Source of the DNA: Chitinophaga pendula
GTDB lineage: Bacteria; Bacteroidota; Bacteroidia; Chitinophagales; Chitinophagaceae
NCBI RefSeq assembly: GCF_020386615.1
Contig: NZ_CP077769.1
Location: forward strand, 7,365,501-7,429,500
DNA length: 64,000 bases
Direction: 5' to 3'
Below, one piece after another: positions 10,201-18,117 of this stretch. Under the pieces are notes generated by a model, which saw only the letters and a program-made list of their open reading frames with translations, had not been told where the DNA came from and did no database searches. Each line of letters opens with the position of its first letter. Position 1 is the first letter of the stretch. The translations under genes and the position numbers were made by a program.

Positions 10201-10954
10201 TGTCTTTGTTTACATTCATGTAACCGGTCACCACCACATTGTTCATCTCATAATCCTTCCTGTTCAAAGTGATGTTCAATACCAGGTTATTCCCGTCTGT
10301 TACAAGAAGAGAGCCTGTCTGTGCCTTATTGACAGTATAAGCAGTATAGCCGTTGGCTGATTTGCGAATGCCGACTTCCAGTGTCTCAAAACCTAACATA
10401 GTGATCTGGAGAATGGCATTTTCCGGAAGGTGCGTAAAATAAAATGCCCCATCACCGGATGTTATCGTTCCGGTAACGGTATTTTTAATGCGTACAGAGA
10501 CCCCTGGAAGTAGTTCTCCACTGGTGGCGCGAACAGTACCAGAGATGGTAGTGGGTGGTGCCACAGCTGGTGCTGCCATCGTCTTTCTTGACAATACAAT
10601 AGTTTTATCTTTGATCAAATAGCTGACAGGAAGATCTTTCAACATGGTATCCAGTAAGTCTTCCAATGGCATGTCCCTGGCTGAAAGCGATACCGTTGCA
10701 GACTCGTTGATGGTATTGGTATTACTAAAAACTACATAACCTGTTTGTTGTTTGATGGTGGAAAATACTTGCTTAATAGGTATAGTTTTACCCGATATGG
10801 TAACGGTTTGTGCATGCCCTGCAGCTGATACCTGCAGCATGGCAGTTGTTAATAGAAGGACAGTCAGACGCATAGCGAGAAAGATTTTGGTTGGGCCACT
10901 CCGTTTCCCCGTGTAGTCCGGTGGCCAATAGCGATTTTTTTGCATAACTTGCAT
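7289..10954 (-). CDS. SusC/RagA-family TonB-linked outer membrane transporter with STN domain
   Basis: A 1221 aa TonB-dependent transporter. In order: a signal peptide (about residues 26-49, ending HAQ), an STN/secretin-like domain (about 55-105), a carboxypeptidase-regulatory-like domain (about 135-215), the plug (about 240-375, with TVLKDASATAIYGSQAANGVI) and a 22-strand-type barrel. The STN domain is the part that contacts FecR in sigma/anti-sigma signalling, and FecR and an ECF sigma factor are encoded directly upstream. I kept the first ATG because Chitinophaga-type SusC proteins often carry a 20-30 residue basic extension before the signal peptide. Confidence 0.95.
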   Translation of the reverse strand: MQVMQKNRYWPPDYTGKRSGPTKIFLAMRLTVLLLTTAMLQVSAAGHAQTVTISGKTIPIKQVFSTIKQQTGYVVFSNTNTINESATVSLSARDMPLEDLLDTMLKDLPVSYLIKDKTIVLSRKTMAAPAVAPPTTISGTVRATSGELLPGVSVRIKNTVTGTITSGDGAFYFTHLPENAILQITMLGFETLEVGIRKSANGYTAYTVNKAQTGSLLVTDGNNLVLNITLNRKDYEMNNVVVTGYMNVNKDKYVGAVYSVRADSIKIAGETTIDQMLQGVVPGMSVIVQSGQVGANTKIRIRGTSTLLGNQEPLWVVDGVIQRDPLPIPSGSGSLAGDLKELRLLASNAISWLNPNDIETITVLKDASATAIYGSQAANGVIVLTTKKARPGTLSVSYNNSLSIGQRPKYSMYDLMNSQELMQFSKDIYDGRDSYTNTLLPIGYAALIQQLQNKQIDYATYVQKYRQLEQQNTDWFALLFRNSFNQNHSISISGGTEKITNRTSLNMQQQRGEAEGNDLSTFSASSNTTLHFGKRLTVNFLLVGTIRETDGFAYGVSPFDYAYKTSRTIPMSNADGTFFFHEKLGEGSTIYPNKSSYLYNIQNEINNTGSKNTSATLGATLDVRYELAKGLEYQGLLAYTTASSNVKSYATELSYYITQTRGYEFGTVLANSPEELSSRLPFGGLAQIESASNKGYTVRNSLVYNRYLGTRHNITLQGGLEARSNLLEGSTNTRYGYLRYRGESFAPVPLKPLLTVRGDAPDLHEAMRINSRIVNQQSNYLSEYFTAVYSYDSRYIFNFNARLDASNRFGQDKNKRFQPTWSVGGRWRVANEKFLRTSKWLNAFDLSATYGYQGNAVEAVSPYLIATDGGLSNIFKQYTLNIKSLPYPELGWEKTKSWNLGMDLSLWNGRINATANYFRKVSDVLASRQVPVENGMNAATVFGSRMENIGYDLIVSVIPIRTKNFTWQFSVNTGRAVNRLTQNQRVNTREDFLSGNAIVNGEAYSTFYSYSYAGLNHNTGIPMFNYMNIKPTGNDLDFLVKSGKLEPDFSGGFNSSIRYKNITLYAQFAMAFGATKRLPVYYNMSGAPTPEQNVPRILKDRWKNPGDEQYTNIPAIPPGNPRYFEIELPILNPTMVSPYSLFNTSDYMTASADFVRCRSISLNYEFNPSLLKRVHIKRLSAAFSLTNPFLITFDKKWRGYDPETAGWPARRMTSLSFNVTL

Positions 10955-11013
10955 GAGATTTGGTTGTTAATAAATGCGAATAGCAATAGACCATTTGAAT
11001 AGCCGAGTCGTTT

Positions 11014-11046
11014 ACCGTCGCGGCCGCAATCCGTGACGGTTTTTTC
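11014..11046 (+). terminator. Intrinsic terminator-like hairpin on the plus strand
   Basis: A 10-bp stem (ACCGTCGCGG / CCGTGACGGT, one G-T wobble), loop CCGCAAT, followed by six T on the plus strand. It lies between fecR and susC, both of which are minus-strand genes. Its T-run faces the wrong way to end fecR transcription. It may block antisense transcription, or simply be a fold within the fecR-susC leader. Confidence 0.5.
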
Positions 11047-11116
11047 TCTGGTTATTTTCAGGCAATACGTTCCCTGGCCGGTTTTACCAGCTGAAATTTT
11101 TCATCCTTAAGTGTTG

Positions 11117-12313
11117 TTATTTATTCAGTACAATTAATTTCCGACCTTCAACTCTAAAGTCGACTTCCGTTCTTTTTAAGATTTCTAACAGATCCGTTAA
11201 GGCTATCTGTCTACTCATTTCTCCAATAAACCGGGTATGTGGTATACCATTTTCATATACTACCTCTATATTATACCATCGCTCTAGTTGTCGCATTACT
11301 TCTTCCAGATCAGCTCCATCAAAATTGAAGAAGCCATTTTTCCACGCCATTATTTTGTCAATATCCTGCTTGTCTGCCAGATTTACTTTCTTATCAGTGA
11401 TCCTGGCCTGTTGTCCTGGTTTCAGTACAAGACTATTGTCATTGGTTGCCGAAGCAATGGCGACCTTTACACTCCCATCTATCAATGTAGTGCGGATAAA
11501 TTGTTCGTTGTCGTAAGCATTTATATTAAATGAAGTGCCGATCACTTCTATAACAGCGTTATCTCCTATGCTTACAAAAAATGGTTTATTCGCGTTCTTT
11601 ACTACTTCAAAATATACTTCTCCCGTTACTTCGACTCTTCTTTCATTTGTGGTGAAGGCGGTAGGATATCTTATTGAGCTGGCTGCATTCAGCCATGCTC
11701 TTGTACCGTCGGGTAACGTTACCTGGAATTGTCGTCCTTTGGGGGTGGTCATTGTATTATACTCAAGATCGGCGTTGTTGTTAGTGGTAGGATCATAAAT
11801 TAACTCGCCTTTGGACAATACTATGGAAGCGCCTTTCTGATTGGCTACCACACCACTGTTCATACTATCAAGCACAACCTGTTTTCCATCAGCGAGCGTA
11901 AGGATGGCACCCTGTGTGCCAGGCTGGATATCGATATGGCTGGCAACTGATTGGGCTGGCGTGTTGGCCTGATGAGTAGACCAATAGTAAGCGTTGCCTG
12001 CTAGCAGTAATAATATAGCAGCAGCCCAGCCCCATTTCTTCTTGAAGAGCGTAGTACGTATCGGTATAACAGGAGACTCCAGGAATTGAGGAATGGCCTC
12101 ACCGATCTTGTGTGTTATCCTTACTGAGTCGTAGGCATAAAATCGCTGCAAATGGTTGGTCAGTTGCTGCTGATCAGTCAATTCTGTAAAAAGATCCCGA
12201 TTATTATCAGACGCATTGATCCATTCTTCCAAAGTGCCAAGCTGTTCGGCACTTAAGCTGTTATCCAGGAATTTGCCGATTAATACGGCAATGTGGTGAT
12301 TGTTATCCGTCAT
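11117..12313 (-). CDS. FecR-family anti-sigma factor
   Basis: A 398 aa inner-membrane regulator. It has a cytoplasmic N-terminal domain of about 85 residues, one membrane segment (WGWAAAILLLLAGNAYYW, about 89-107), a periplasmic FecR domain with the LPDGTRAWLNAASSIRYP motif (about 200) and a C-terminal DUF4974-like domain (VMRQLERWYNIEVVYENG, ending LKRTEVDFRVEGRKLIVL). It holds or activates the adjacent ECF sigma factor in response to substrate-loaded SusC through the STN domain. It sits between the sigma gene and susC, the standard order of Bacteroidota cell-surface signalling loci. Confidence 0.95.
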   Translation of the reverse strand: MTDNNHHIAVLIGKFLDNSLSAEQLGTLEEWINASDNNRDLFTELTDQQQLTNHLQRFYAYDSVRITHKIGEAIPQFLESPVIPIRTTLFKKKWGWAAAILLLLAGNAYYWSTHQANTPAQSVASHIDIQPGTQGAILTLADGKQVVLDSMNSGVVANQKGASIVLSKGELIYDPTTNNNADLEYNTMTTPKGRQFQVTLPDGTRAWLNAASSIRYPTAFTTNERRVEVTGEVYFEVVKNANKPFFVSIGDNAVIEVIGTSFNINAYDNEQFIRTTLIDGSVKVAIASATNDNSLVLKPGQQARITDKKVNLADKQDIDKIMAWKNGFFNFDGADLEEVMRQLERWYNIEVVYENGIPHTRFIGEMSRQIALTDLLEILKRTEVDFRVEGRKLIVLNK

Positions 12314-12368
12314 GCTATACTACTAAAACAACTAACCCGTCTATTTATACCGGTCTATTTATAAATTC

Positions 12369-12956
12369 TTAAAAAAATTTTTGCCGGTCAAGGATCTTTA
12401 AGGCAGAAAGCAGCATAGGTAAGGATAGTAACTTGTTTCGGAGGATGGCAGTGCGTAATAATGCCACTCCCTTCGCTTTTTGATTAAGCACGGTTTGATA
12501 CGCCATTTTTAACTCTTCAGCTATTTCAGGCGCGCTCTTGCCTTCCAGGACAGACAGACGTACTACCTGTTGGCATTGCGGCGGTAACTGCTCTATTTCG
12601 CGGAAGATGAGTTGCATCACTTCGGTTTTGATATAAGCATTCTCCACATCTATAGAAAACCGCTCTCCTGCTTTCTCTATGGTATGATGGATGGCATCAT
12701 GCCGCTTCTGCGCCTTCAGGTAATTAAGCGCAGCGTTTTTTGCAGCAGTAAACAGGAAAGACTTTAGTTGGCCCAGTGAAGGAAAATCCTCTTTTCTCTG
12801 AAATGCATTAATAAAACATTCGGAAACGATGTCTTCTGCGGCCATGGTATCCGTAATCAACTGCTCTGTGAAAAAACAGAGTGGCCTTTGGTATAAAGCA
12901 TATACCTGATGCAATGCTTTGCGGTCGCCCTGCTGAAATAAGTGAATCAGCTCCAA
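12369..12956 (-). CDS. RNA polymerase ECF sigma-70 factor
   Basis: A 195 aa sigma factor with region 2 (about 20-90, including AAEDIVSECFINAFQR) and region 4 (about 120-170, LPPQCQQVVRLSVLEGKSAPEIAEELKMAYQTVLNQ). The helix-turn-helix follows the expected spacing. Its length fits the Bacteroides-expansion ECF family that accompanies FecR. It should direct transcription of the downstream susCD unit. The FecR start lies 55 nt downstream of its stop codon. The C-terminus (about 25 residues) is extended compared with the shortest members. Confidence 0.95.
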   Translation of the reverse strand: MELIHLFQQGDRKALHQVYALYQRPLCFFTEQLITDTMAAEDIVSECFINAFQRKEDFPSLGQLKSFLFTAAKNAALNYLKAQKRHDAIHHTIEKAGERFSIDVENAYIKTEVMQLIFREIEQLPPQCQQVVRLSVLEGKSAPEIAEELKMAYQTVLNQKAKGVALLRTAILRNKLLSLPMLLSALKILDRQKFF

Positions 12957-13330
12957 TTCCCGTATGCTTCGATGGTTGACAATGATTTTTTATGATTCAT
13001 CAGGAATCCCAAACAATGGCATAAAAAGTTGTGGTGAAATGATTTGTTCCGTTAACCAAATACAATTTACCGCATATAATTTTTAAAATTATAACAAACT
13101 AATGAAATAATTCCTGGAAATTATCTAATTAGAAGTCGATTTAATATAAATTATATCAGTTTGCTTGCCGGGTTTGTTTTATAGGCCAACGTTACCTCAG
13201 TCTGTCTGCGCAAACTAGCTAGGCCAACCTCTGCCATTTTACCCGCCTAGTCAAAAAAATTGTCTTGAAGCTCAAGCCGTAGCAGAACAATTGCTCCGGG
13301 TTGCCGCTACTGGCGATTTATATTCGGTTT
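12957..13330. other. Intergenic region without a supported gene
   Basis: About 370 nt of A+T-rich sequence. It must hold the sigma factor promoter, but I see no clear TAnnTTTG there. A 9-bp direct repeat, TAGGCCAAC, occurs at 13182 and 13220. A terminator-like hairpin for the MFS gene is listed separately. Confidence 0.5.
13253..13276 (-). terminator. Possible terminator of the TetR-MFS unit
   Basis: The minus strand forms a short CTTGA/TCAAG hairpin (13264-13276) followed after a few bases by seven T (13253-13259). It lies about 55 nt beyond the MFS stop. The stem is short, so the call is weak. Confidence 0.35.
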
Positions 13331-14524
13331 TTAAGAAGCGGTAAATATTACGGTGATCAACAGACACACGACACCCTGAAAGAAGGTACACAGCTGAGGA
13401 TGCACAATTTTAGCCAGCCAACCTACTATCAGACTGCCTAATGGCAATGTGCCGAAAGCAGCCATTGCAAAAAAACCAACAACCCGCCCTCGCATCGATT
13501 CAGAAGATACCGTTTGGATTACCGTATTACAGATGGGTAATACCGACATGGTGCCAAATCCACAGACAAAACATAACACCAGGTATAAGGGCAGTATACT
13601 CATATAAGACATTAGTATTAAACCTACCCCTAAAACGATTAGATTGACAAAAAGTATACTTTTCAGCCGACGACTGCTTTTTTGCGAAGCCAGAAAGAGC
13701 GTGCTCGTAAGTGCTCCTATTCCTGTAGCCGCGTTGATAAAGCCATAAGTAGAGGCATCTCCGTTGAATACATCACGTGCATAATAGGTTTGCAACGTGT
13801 TATAGGTGGCTACAAACAGACATATCACACTTAATAACAACAAGATCCGGCTGATCTCTTTTTGCGATCTTGTATATGCTAACCCTTCTCTGAAATCTGT
13901 CCAGGCGTTTTTACCCCGCTTAATAAACTGTTTGTTAGGAAAATCCATCATCGTCAGGCAAATGATGACCCCCACAAAACTGACTGCATTCGAGATAAAG
14001 CAGACTGTTGCTCCATATTTGGCTAGTATTATACCTGCCAAAGCAGGCCCTACCAGCCTCGACAGATTATTAAGAGATGAGTTCATGGCGATAGCACTTG
14101 CCAGATCTGCTGTAGTAGGTACAATATCGTTTACCATGGCTTGTCTTGACGGTACATCATAAGCATTGGCCAGGCCCAGGAGTACGCTCAAGCCTAACAT
14201 ACCCCATACCGGATCCGCACTATAGTAGTATACCAAAGTCAGTGCAACGGCCTGTAGAGCCGAGACGATCTGTGTAGCCATCAGTACCTTGTAACGATCG
14301 TAACGGTCGGCGGCGATGCCTCCTGCTGGTGATAATAAGAAAGAAGGAAATTGCTCTGCAAAGGTCGTCAGGCCTACCAGGAAAACGGAGTGAGTTAGCG
14401 AATAAACAACCCATATCACCGCCGTACGCTGCATCCACATCCCTATCCGGGATATCAATTGACCGTAGAAGAATAGGCTATAGTTACGGGACTTAAAAAC
14501 CCTGAATGTATTTTGAAAGTTCAT
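13331..14524 (-). CDS. MFS transporter, drug-efflux type (MFS_3/EntS-like)
   Basis: A 397 aa protein with about 12 hydrophobic segments and the MFS motif-A-like loop GGIAADRYDRYKVLMATQ (about residues 74-91). The conserved QAMVNDIVP segment near 130 and LSRLVGPALAGIIL near 155 are typical of the MFS_3 group (EntS and macrolide-efflux-like). It probably exports a small molecule at the inner membrane. A TetR regulator lies 47 nt upstream on the same strand, and a copy of the regulator's operator is found 8 nt before the ATG, so TetR likely represses it. The substrate is unknown. Confidence 0.9.
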   Translation of the reverse strand: MNFQNTFRVFKSRNYSLFFYGQLISRIGMWMQRTAVIWVVYSLTHSVFLVGLTTFAEQFPSFLLSPAGGIAADRYDRYKVLMATQIVSALQAVALTLVYYYSADPVWGMLGLSVLLGLANAYDVPSRQAMVNDIVPTTADLASAIAMNSSLNNLSRLVGPALAGIILAKYGATVCFISNAVSFVGVIICLTMMDFPNKQFIKRGKNAWTDFREGLAYTRSQKEISRILLLLSVICLFVATYNTLQTYYARDVFNGDASTYGFINAATGIGALTSTLFLASQKSSRRLKSILFVNLIVLGVGLILMSYMSILPLYLVLCFVCGFGTMSVLPICNTVIQTVSSESMRGRVVGFFAMAAFGTLPLGSLIVGWLAKIVHPQLCTFFQGVVCLLITVIFTAS

Positions 14525-14531
14525 TTATTTG

Positions 14532-14552
14532 GACCAAATTTTATTTTTGGTC
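14532..14552. promoter_or_regulatory. TetR operator copy 1, upstream of the MFS gene
   Basis: GACCA-N11-TGGTC, 21 bp, with an A/T-rich centre. The same architecture recurs upstream of the TetR gene at 15199-15219. It starts 8 nt before the MFS start codon, where bound protein would block transcription or the leader. Confidence 0.6.
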
Positions 14553-14571
14553 GAATTTTGTGCAAATTTTT

Positions 14572-15162
14572 TTACTGTAGTCCCTGATAGAAAAGTTGGC
14601 AAAACGCCGGCATCAGCTCATCTGCCTGCTCAATCGTGCCATACAGATTTACTTCGCGGTTCATTCCCCGGAGCGCAGACAGGAAGATAAATATCGCTTG
14701 CTCCAATTCCTTGACACCTAATGCGCTGATTTCACGAGTATCACTTCCGTGTATAAGCAACTGTTGTAATATGATTTTTTCTCTTTCCAGGTATTTCAAA
14801 TGCACTTTTTTCTTCAGCTCGTTATACCTGGATAAGGCTTCAGCATCCATACCTGCCTCCATGGCACTATATAGAGATTTACGCTTTCTTGCCATCTCAA
14901 ATTTAACGGTAGCAAACGCTACCAGCTTTCCAAGTAGGTGAGTCTGGCTACTGATCCGCTTCATGGTCTCTAGCAAAATCTCATTGATTTCCGTTTCCAA
15001 TACGGCGTTAAATATTTCTTCTTTGCTTTTAAAGTAATAATATAAAGAGCTCTTTCCCATGCCAGCCGCCCTGGCTACATCTTCCATCGTCGCCATGCCG
15101 AGCCCCTTTTCCTGGAAAAGCTTCTGCGCAGTTAATAGTATCTGAGTTCGTTTATTTGACAC
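14572..15162 (-). CDS. TetR/AcrR-family transcriptional regulator
   Basis: A 196 aa regulator. The N-terminal helix-turn-helix is clear (ILLTAQKLFQEKGLGMATMEDVARAAGMGKSSLYYYFKSKEEIF), followed by an alpha-helical ligand domain. A longer frame starts at a TTG (15204), but a perfect -7 box (TATCTTTG, 15181-15188 minus) lies inside that extension, so transcription probably begins downstream and the GTG at 15160-15162 is the likelier start. The operator at 15199-15219 suggests autoregulation, and a second copy controls the MFS gene. The ligand is unknown. Confidence 0.9.
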   Translation of the reverse strand: MSNKRTQILLTAQKLFQEKGLGMATMEDVARAAGMGKSSLYYYFKSKEEIFNAVLETEINEILLETMKRISSQTHLLGKLVAFATVKFEMARKRKSLYSAMEAGMDAEALSRYNELKKKVHLKYLEREKIILQQLLIHGSDTREISALGVKELEQAIFIFLSALRGMNREVNLYGTIEQADELMPAFCQLFYQGLQ

Positions 15163-15180
15163 GTCTATCTTTAATAAATG

Positions 15181-15188
15181 CAAAGATA
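15181..15188 (-). promoter_or_regulatory. Bacteroidota -7 promoter element of the TetR gene
   Basis: The minus strand reads TATCTTTG, a full match to TAnnTTTG, 18 nt before the GTG start. The TetR operator lies directly upstream, covering the spacer or -33 position. Confidence 0.6.
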
Positions 15189-15194
15189 AATAAT

Positions 15195-15223
15195 ATTCGA
15201 CCAAAAATAAAATATGGTCGAAT
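15195..15223. promoter_or_regulatory. TetR operator copy 2, at its own promoter
   Basis: A perfect 9-bp inverted repeat, ATTCGACCA-N11-TGGTCGAAT. The core GACCA-N11-TGGTC is identical in spacing to the copy before the MFS gene. Confidence 0.65.
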
Positions 15224-15278
15224 GTAGGTAAGGTAGAAATACCTCAGCGACCTGGTAGCGACAATCAACAATAGGGAT

Positions 15279-15617
15279 ATGGACGTCTCATTGGCATTAT
15301 ACGAACTGCTGCCGGACAGTAAATATTTCTTTCTCACCCGTTACGCTGGCAGGGCTAGTTTTTCAAAGAATAGCGCTACACGGCAATTATTACAATCAAA
15401 TAAGAAAGAACATATTACTTTTGATATCACACGTTTGGTAAGTAAAAGTATTAATGAAGGTAGGCGCCTGATTGTTTTACTGAATGTGAATAAGCATCCA
15501 TTTAAGGTGATTAATTATGGTTCGGGAAAGCCTGTTTCGCAAGAAACAATCAACGATGCCGGCAAGGTTAATACTAAAACTTCGAAATTTGCCTTAACTA
15601 CAACCGGGGATCATAAC
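15279..15617 (+). pseudogene. Remnant coding segment fused in frame ahead of the WYL regulator
   Basis: An open stretch of about 113 codons runs without a stop into the WYL gene's ATG. The peptide (including HITFDITRLVSK and NYGSGKPVSQETINDA) has the look of the C-terminal end of a secreted carbohydrate-related beta domain and has nothing in common with WYL regulators, which start at the downstream Met. I read it as the tail of a deleted gene. The family is not identified with confidence. Confidence 0.35.
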
Positions 15618-16310
15618 ATGAACGAAAACGACACCAAACGACTTTCGAGATTGACTGCAATTTTGACCCAGTTGCAGACAAAAAGGCTTTTAACAGCTCC
15701 AGGGCTTGCTGAGAGATTCGAAGTGAGTGTACGTACCATTTACAGGGATATCAAAGCCTTGGAACAAGCTGGTGTACCAATTCTTACGGAGGAAGGAAAA
15801 GGATACACACTAATGGAAGGTTATAAAATTCCGCCTGTAATGTTTTCTGAAAGTCAGGCCAATGCACTAATTCTTGCTGAGCAATTGGTACTGAAAAACA
15901 AGGATGCGTCTTTCATAAAAGATTATACAGAAGCAATTGACAAAATAAAGGCCGTATTAAGGCAATCAGAGAAAGACAAGGCTAACTTACTTGCTGATCG
16001 TACTCGTTTTGAACAAAATAAAAATAGAGAGCGGAATAGCAATAATATCTCAGAATTACAACGTGCCCTGACTAATTATTTCCTGATAGATATTCAATAC
16101 ACGAACGAACAGCATGAAATTACAAGTAGAATTATTGAACCATTCGCTTTAATAAGCACAAATGAAAACTGGCTCCTCATTGCCTGGTGTCGATTACGGA
16201 AGACATTTAGGTATTTTCGCCTGGACAGAATTAAAAAGATGCAAGTGCTTGCAGAGAAATTTGAGCCTCATAAAATGACTTTACAAGCGTATTTTGACAA
16301 GTACTACTAA
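15618..16310 (+). CDS. YafY-type HTH and WYL-domain transcriptional regulator
   Basis: A 230 aa protein starting at MNENDTKRL. It has an HTH_11 domain (LSRLTAILTQLQTKRLLTAPGLAERFEVSVRTIYRDIKALEQAGVPI, about 8-55) followed by a WYL-type ligand-binding domain (about 130-225). The WYL core is diverged here and reads NWLLIAWCRLRKTFRYFRLDRI. Such regulators often control a small adjacent enzyme gene; RidA follows 79 nt downstream. I use the internal ATG at 15618 because regulator homology begins there, even though the frame is open further upstream. Confidence 0.9.
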   Translation: MNENDTKRLSRLTAILTQLQTKRLLTAPGLAERFEVSVRTIYRDIKALEQAGVPILTEEGKGYTLMEGYKIPPVMFSESQANALILAEQLVLKNKDASFIKDYTEAIDKIKAVLRQSEKDKANLLADRTRFEQNKNRERNSNNISELQRALTNYFLIDIQYTNEQHEITSRIIEPFALISTNENWLLIAWCRLRKTFRYFRLDRIKKMQVLAEKFEPHKMTLQAYFDKYY

Positions 16311-16389
16311 TTTTTTATACCCCTGACATAAGGCTGTCGCGACCCCATTTTAGCTTTGCACTATCAATAATAAAAACATAGTCAATAAA

Positions 16390-16782
16390 ATGGAAAAGCA
16401 AATTTTTAACCCTTGGGAATGGGGTAGAAACACAAATTCGGCACAAGCCGTTGAAGTGAAAAACGTAGCAGGAACACTCTACTGTTCCGGGCAGGTGGCT
16501 ATAGATGCCAATGGTATTCCTAGCAGTGCAGATATGCGCTCACAGCTTATTCAAACCATCCAGAACCTCGAAGAGCTGATAAAAGAATCCGGTTACGAAT
16601 GTAAGAATATCGTAAGGCTGAATGTTTATACAACATCAACACAAGATTTTTTTACAACCTGTATGGACATTTATGTGCCTTTTATCCAAAAATACAACAT
16701 CCAGCAAGCCACTACCTTGCTTGGTGTTAAAGAGTTATTTGCCACTTTAACCATAGAACTTGAAGCAACAGTTGTAAAGTAA
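16390..16782 (+). CDS. RidA/YjgF-family protein
   Basis: A 130 aa single-domain protein with the family pattern: QAVEVKNVAGTLYCSGQVAIDANGIP near the N-terminus, the ENLEELIKESGYECKNIVRLNVYTT block and the TTLLGVKELFATLTIELEATVV C-terminus. RidA members hydrolyse reactive enamine/imine intermediates, but the diagnostic Arg in the R-x-x-V-E-V site is not conserved here (LTIELE), so true RidA deaminase activity is uncertain. It follows the WYL regulator, which may control it. Confidence 0.85.
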   Translation: MEKQIFNPWEWGRNTNSAQAVEVKNVAGTLYCSGQVAIDANGIPSSADMRSQLIQTIQNLEELIKESGYECKNIVRLNVYTTSTQDFFTTCMDIYVPFIQKYNIQQATTLLGVKELFATLTIELEATVVK

Positions 16783-16783
16783 T

Positions 16784-17029
16784 ATGCAGGGAACTGAAGT
16801 TTTTTATCCGACAAGCCTTGCAGCGTGGCGAAAATGGTTAGAAAAGAACCATCTTTCGAAACAAGCTGTATGGCTTGTCTCCTATACTAAAGCATCAGGC
16901 AAACCCTCTGTATCCTGGAGCGATGCCGTTGATGTAGCCCTGTGTTTTGGATGGATAGATAGTACGAAGATGAAGATAGATGAAGAAATCGCACATCAGT
17001 TTTTCAGCAAACCCGGCAAAAACATATAG
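16784..17029 (+). pseudogene. YdeI/OmpD-associated-like protein, truncated
   Basis: The 81 aa frame matches the N-terminal part of the YdeI-like family (SLAAWRKWLEKNHLSKQAVWLVSYTKASGKPSVSWSDAVDVALCFGWIDS), which is normally about 190 aa. It breaks after FFSKPGKNI. In the next frame, translation continues as HIEEIAVHAGQKKKPRQF and a stop, a typical C-terminal tail. This suggests an internal deletion or frameshift that joined two ends. It starts 2 nt after the RidA stop. Confidence 0.6.
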
Positions 17030-17182
17030 AAGAAATCGCTGTGCATGCGGGGCAAAAAAAGAAACCGCGCCAGTTTTAGGCGTTCAGAAAATCGCTATGG
17101 CAGCTTGGCTTGAGAATGGTGGAATGATATGCATTCTGCCCATTTTTATTGGTACTTATATCGCAAATCGTCATCTAAAGTG

Positions 17183-17190
17183 TAAATTTG
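17183..17190 (+). promoter_or_regulatory. -7 promoter element of the response regulator
   Basis: TAAATTTG, a full TAnnTTTG match, ends 5 nt before the ATG at 17196. If active, the transcript would be nearly leaderless. Confidence 0.45.
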
Positions 17191-17195
17191 TATTA

Positions 17196-17876
17196 ATGAA
17201 AATATTAATAATAGAGGACGATCAAAGAGTGGCCGGTCTGATCAAAAGAGGATTGGATAAACAGGATTTCGCCGTAACTGTGGCCTACGATGGTCTTTCC
17301 GGGAAGAAGTTATCGTTGCAGGGTGATTTTGATCTTATTATAACCGATATAATATTGCCTAAAATAGATGGTATAGACCTTTGTAAGCTGATCAGGCAAA
17401 CAATGCCGGATATGCCGATTATCATGCTTACGGCCCTTGGTACTACCGATGATAAGGTAGAAGGTTTCGATGCAGGAGCGGATGATTATTTGGTAAAACC
17501 ATTTGAGATGCGGGAACTTATTGCGCGTGTGCAGGCGTTATTGAAACGAAAGAAGAAATCAGCCGCCGGCTATGCTTTTGTTTTAAGATATGATGAACTG
17601 GAAATGAACCTCAATACAAAGATAGTAAGACGGGAGGGGAAAGAGATAAAACTGACACCAAAGGAGTTTAAGTTGCTGGAATATATGATGCAGCATCCTG
17701 ATAGGGTGTTATCACGTGTAGAAATTGCTGATAAAGTGTGGGAAACCCATTTTGATACAGGTACAAACTTTATTGACGTGTACATCAATTATCTCCGCAA
17801 AAAGATAGACCGGGACTTTACCAGAAAACTTATTCATACCCGCTCAGGAATGGGGTTTATTTTGAAAGCCGAATAA
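17196..17876 (+). CDS. OmpR-family response regulator
   Basis: A 226 aa regulator with a receiver domain (acidic pocket D8/D9, phosphoacceptor D51 in IITDIILPKIDG, T at LTALG, K in VKPF) and a C-terminal winged helix (LTPKEFKLLEYMMQHPDRVLSRVEIADKVW, ending IHTRSGMGFILK). The frame is open further upstream, but homology begins at MKILIIEDD. It resembles metal-responsive CusR-type regulators. Its sensor kinase should follow directly, but only a broken fragment is present, leaving the regulator orphaned. Confidence 0.9.
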   Translation: MKILIIEDDQRVAGLIKRGLDKQDFAVTVAYDGLSGKKLSLQGDFDLIITDIILPKIDGIDLCKLIRQTMPDMPIIMLTALGTTDDKVEGFDAGADDYLVKPFEMRELIARVQALLKRKKKSAAGYAFVLRYDELEMNLNTKIVRREGKEIKLTPKEFKLLEYMMQHPDRVLSRVEIADKVWETHFDTGTNFIDVYINYLRKKIDRDFTRKLIHTRSGMGFILKAE

Positions 17877-17880
17877 TGAA

Positions 17881-17990
17881 ATGAAGGAAGACGATATTCT
17901 CCTTGCTACAGGTCACACTGATATTACTTTACCCTGTTTGTAACCATTGTTTGCGGCTTGACCAACGCCACGTTATAGAATGGCACATAT
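17881..17990 (+). pseudogene. Remnant of a sensor histidine kinase N-terminus
   Basis: Just after the response regulator, one frame reads RKTIFSLLQVTLILL and then, after a single-base shift, LFVTIVCGLTNATL and a stop. Together these look like the first membrane segment of a sensor kinase that has been frameshifted and deleted. No histidine-kinase catalytic motif follows before mgtC. Confidence 0.5.
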
Positions 17991-18117
17991 CTATGTTTTC
18001 CTTCGCTTGCCAGACGCGCTCTGATAAAATTCTAATTTTTTTCTGTTGGACTTCTAACTGCTTTTACGCCGTTATATCCGGAATTTTGCTCCCGTTTCAG
18101 CAAATTAATCCGGGAAA

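Noticed and set aside
15279-16310. One 343-aa regulator starting at 15279
   Set aside because: Regulator homology begins at the internal ATG 15618. The first 113 residues resemble no regulator, and the frame is probably open by chance or from a remnant.
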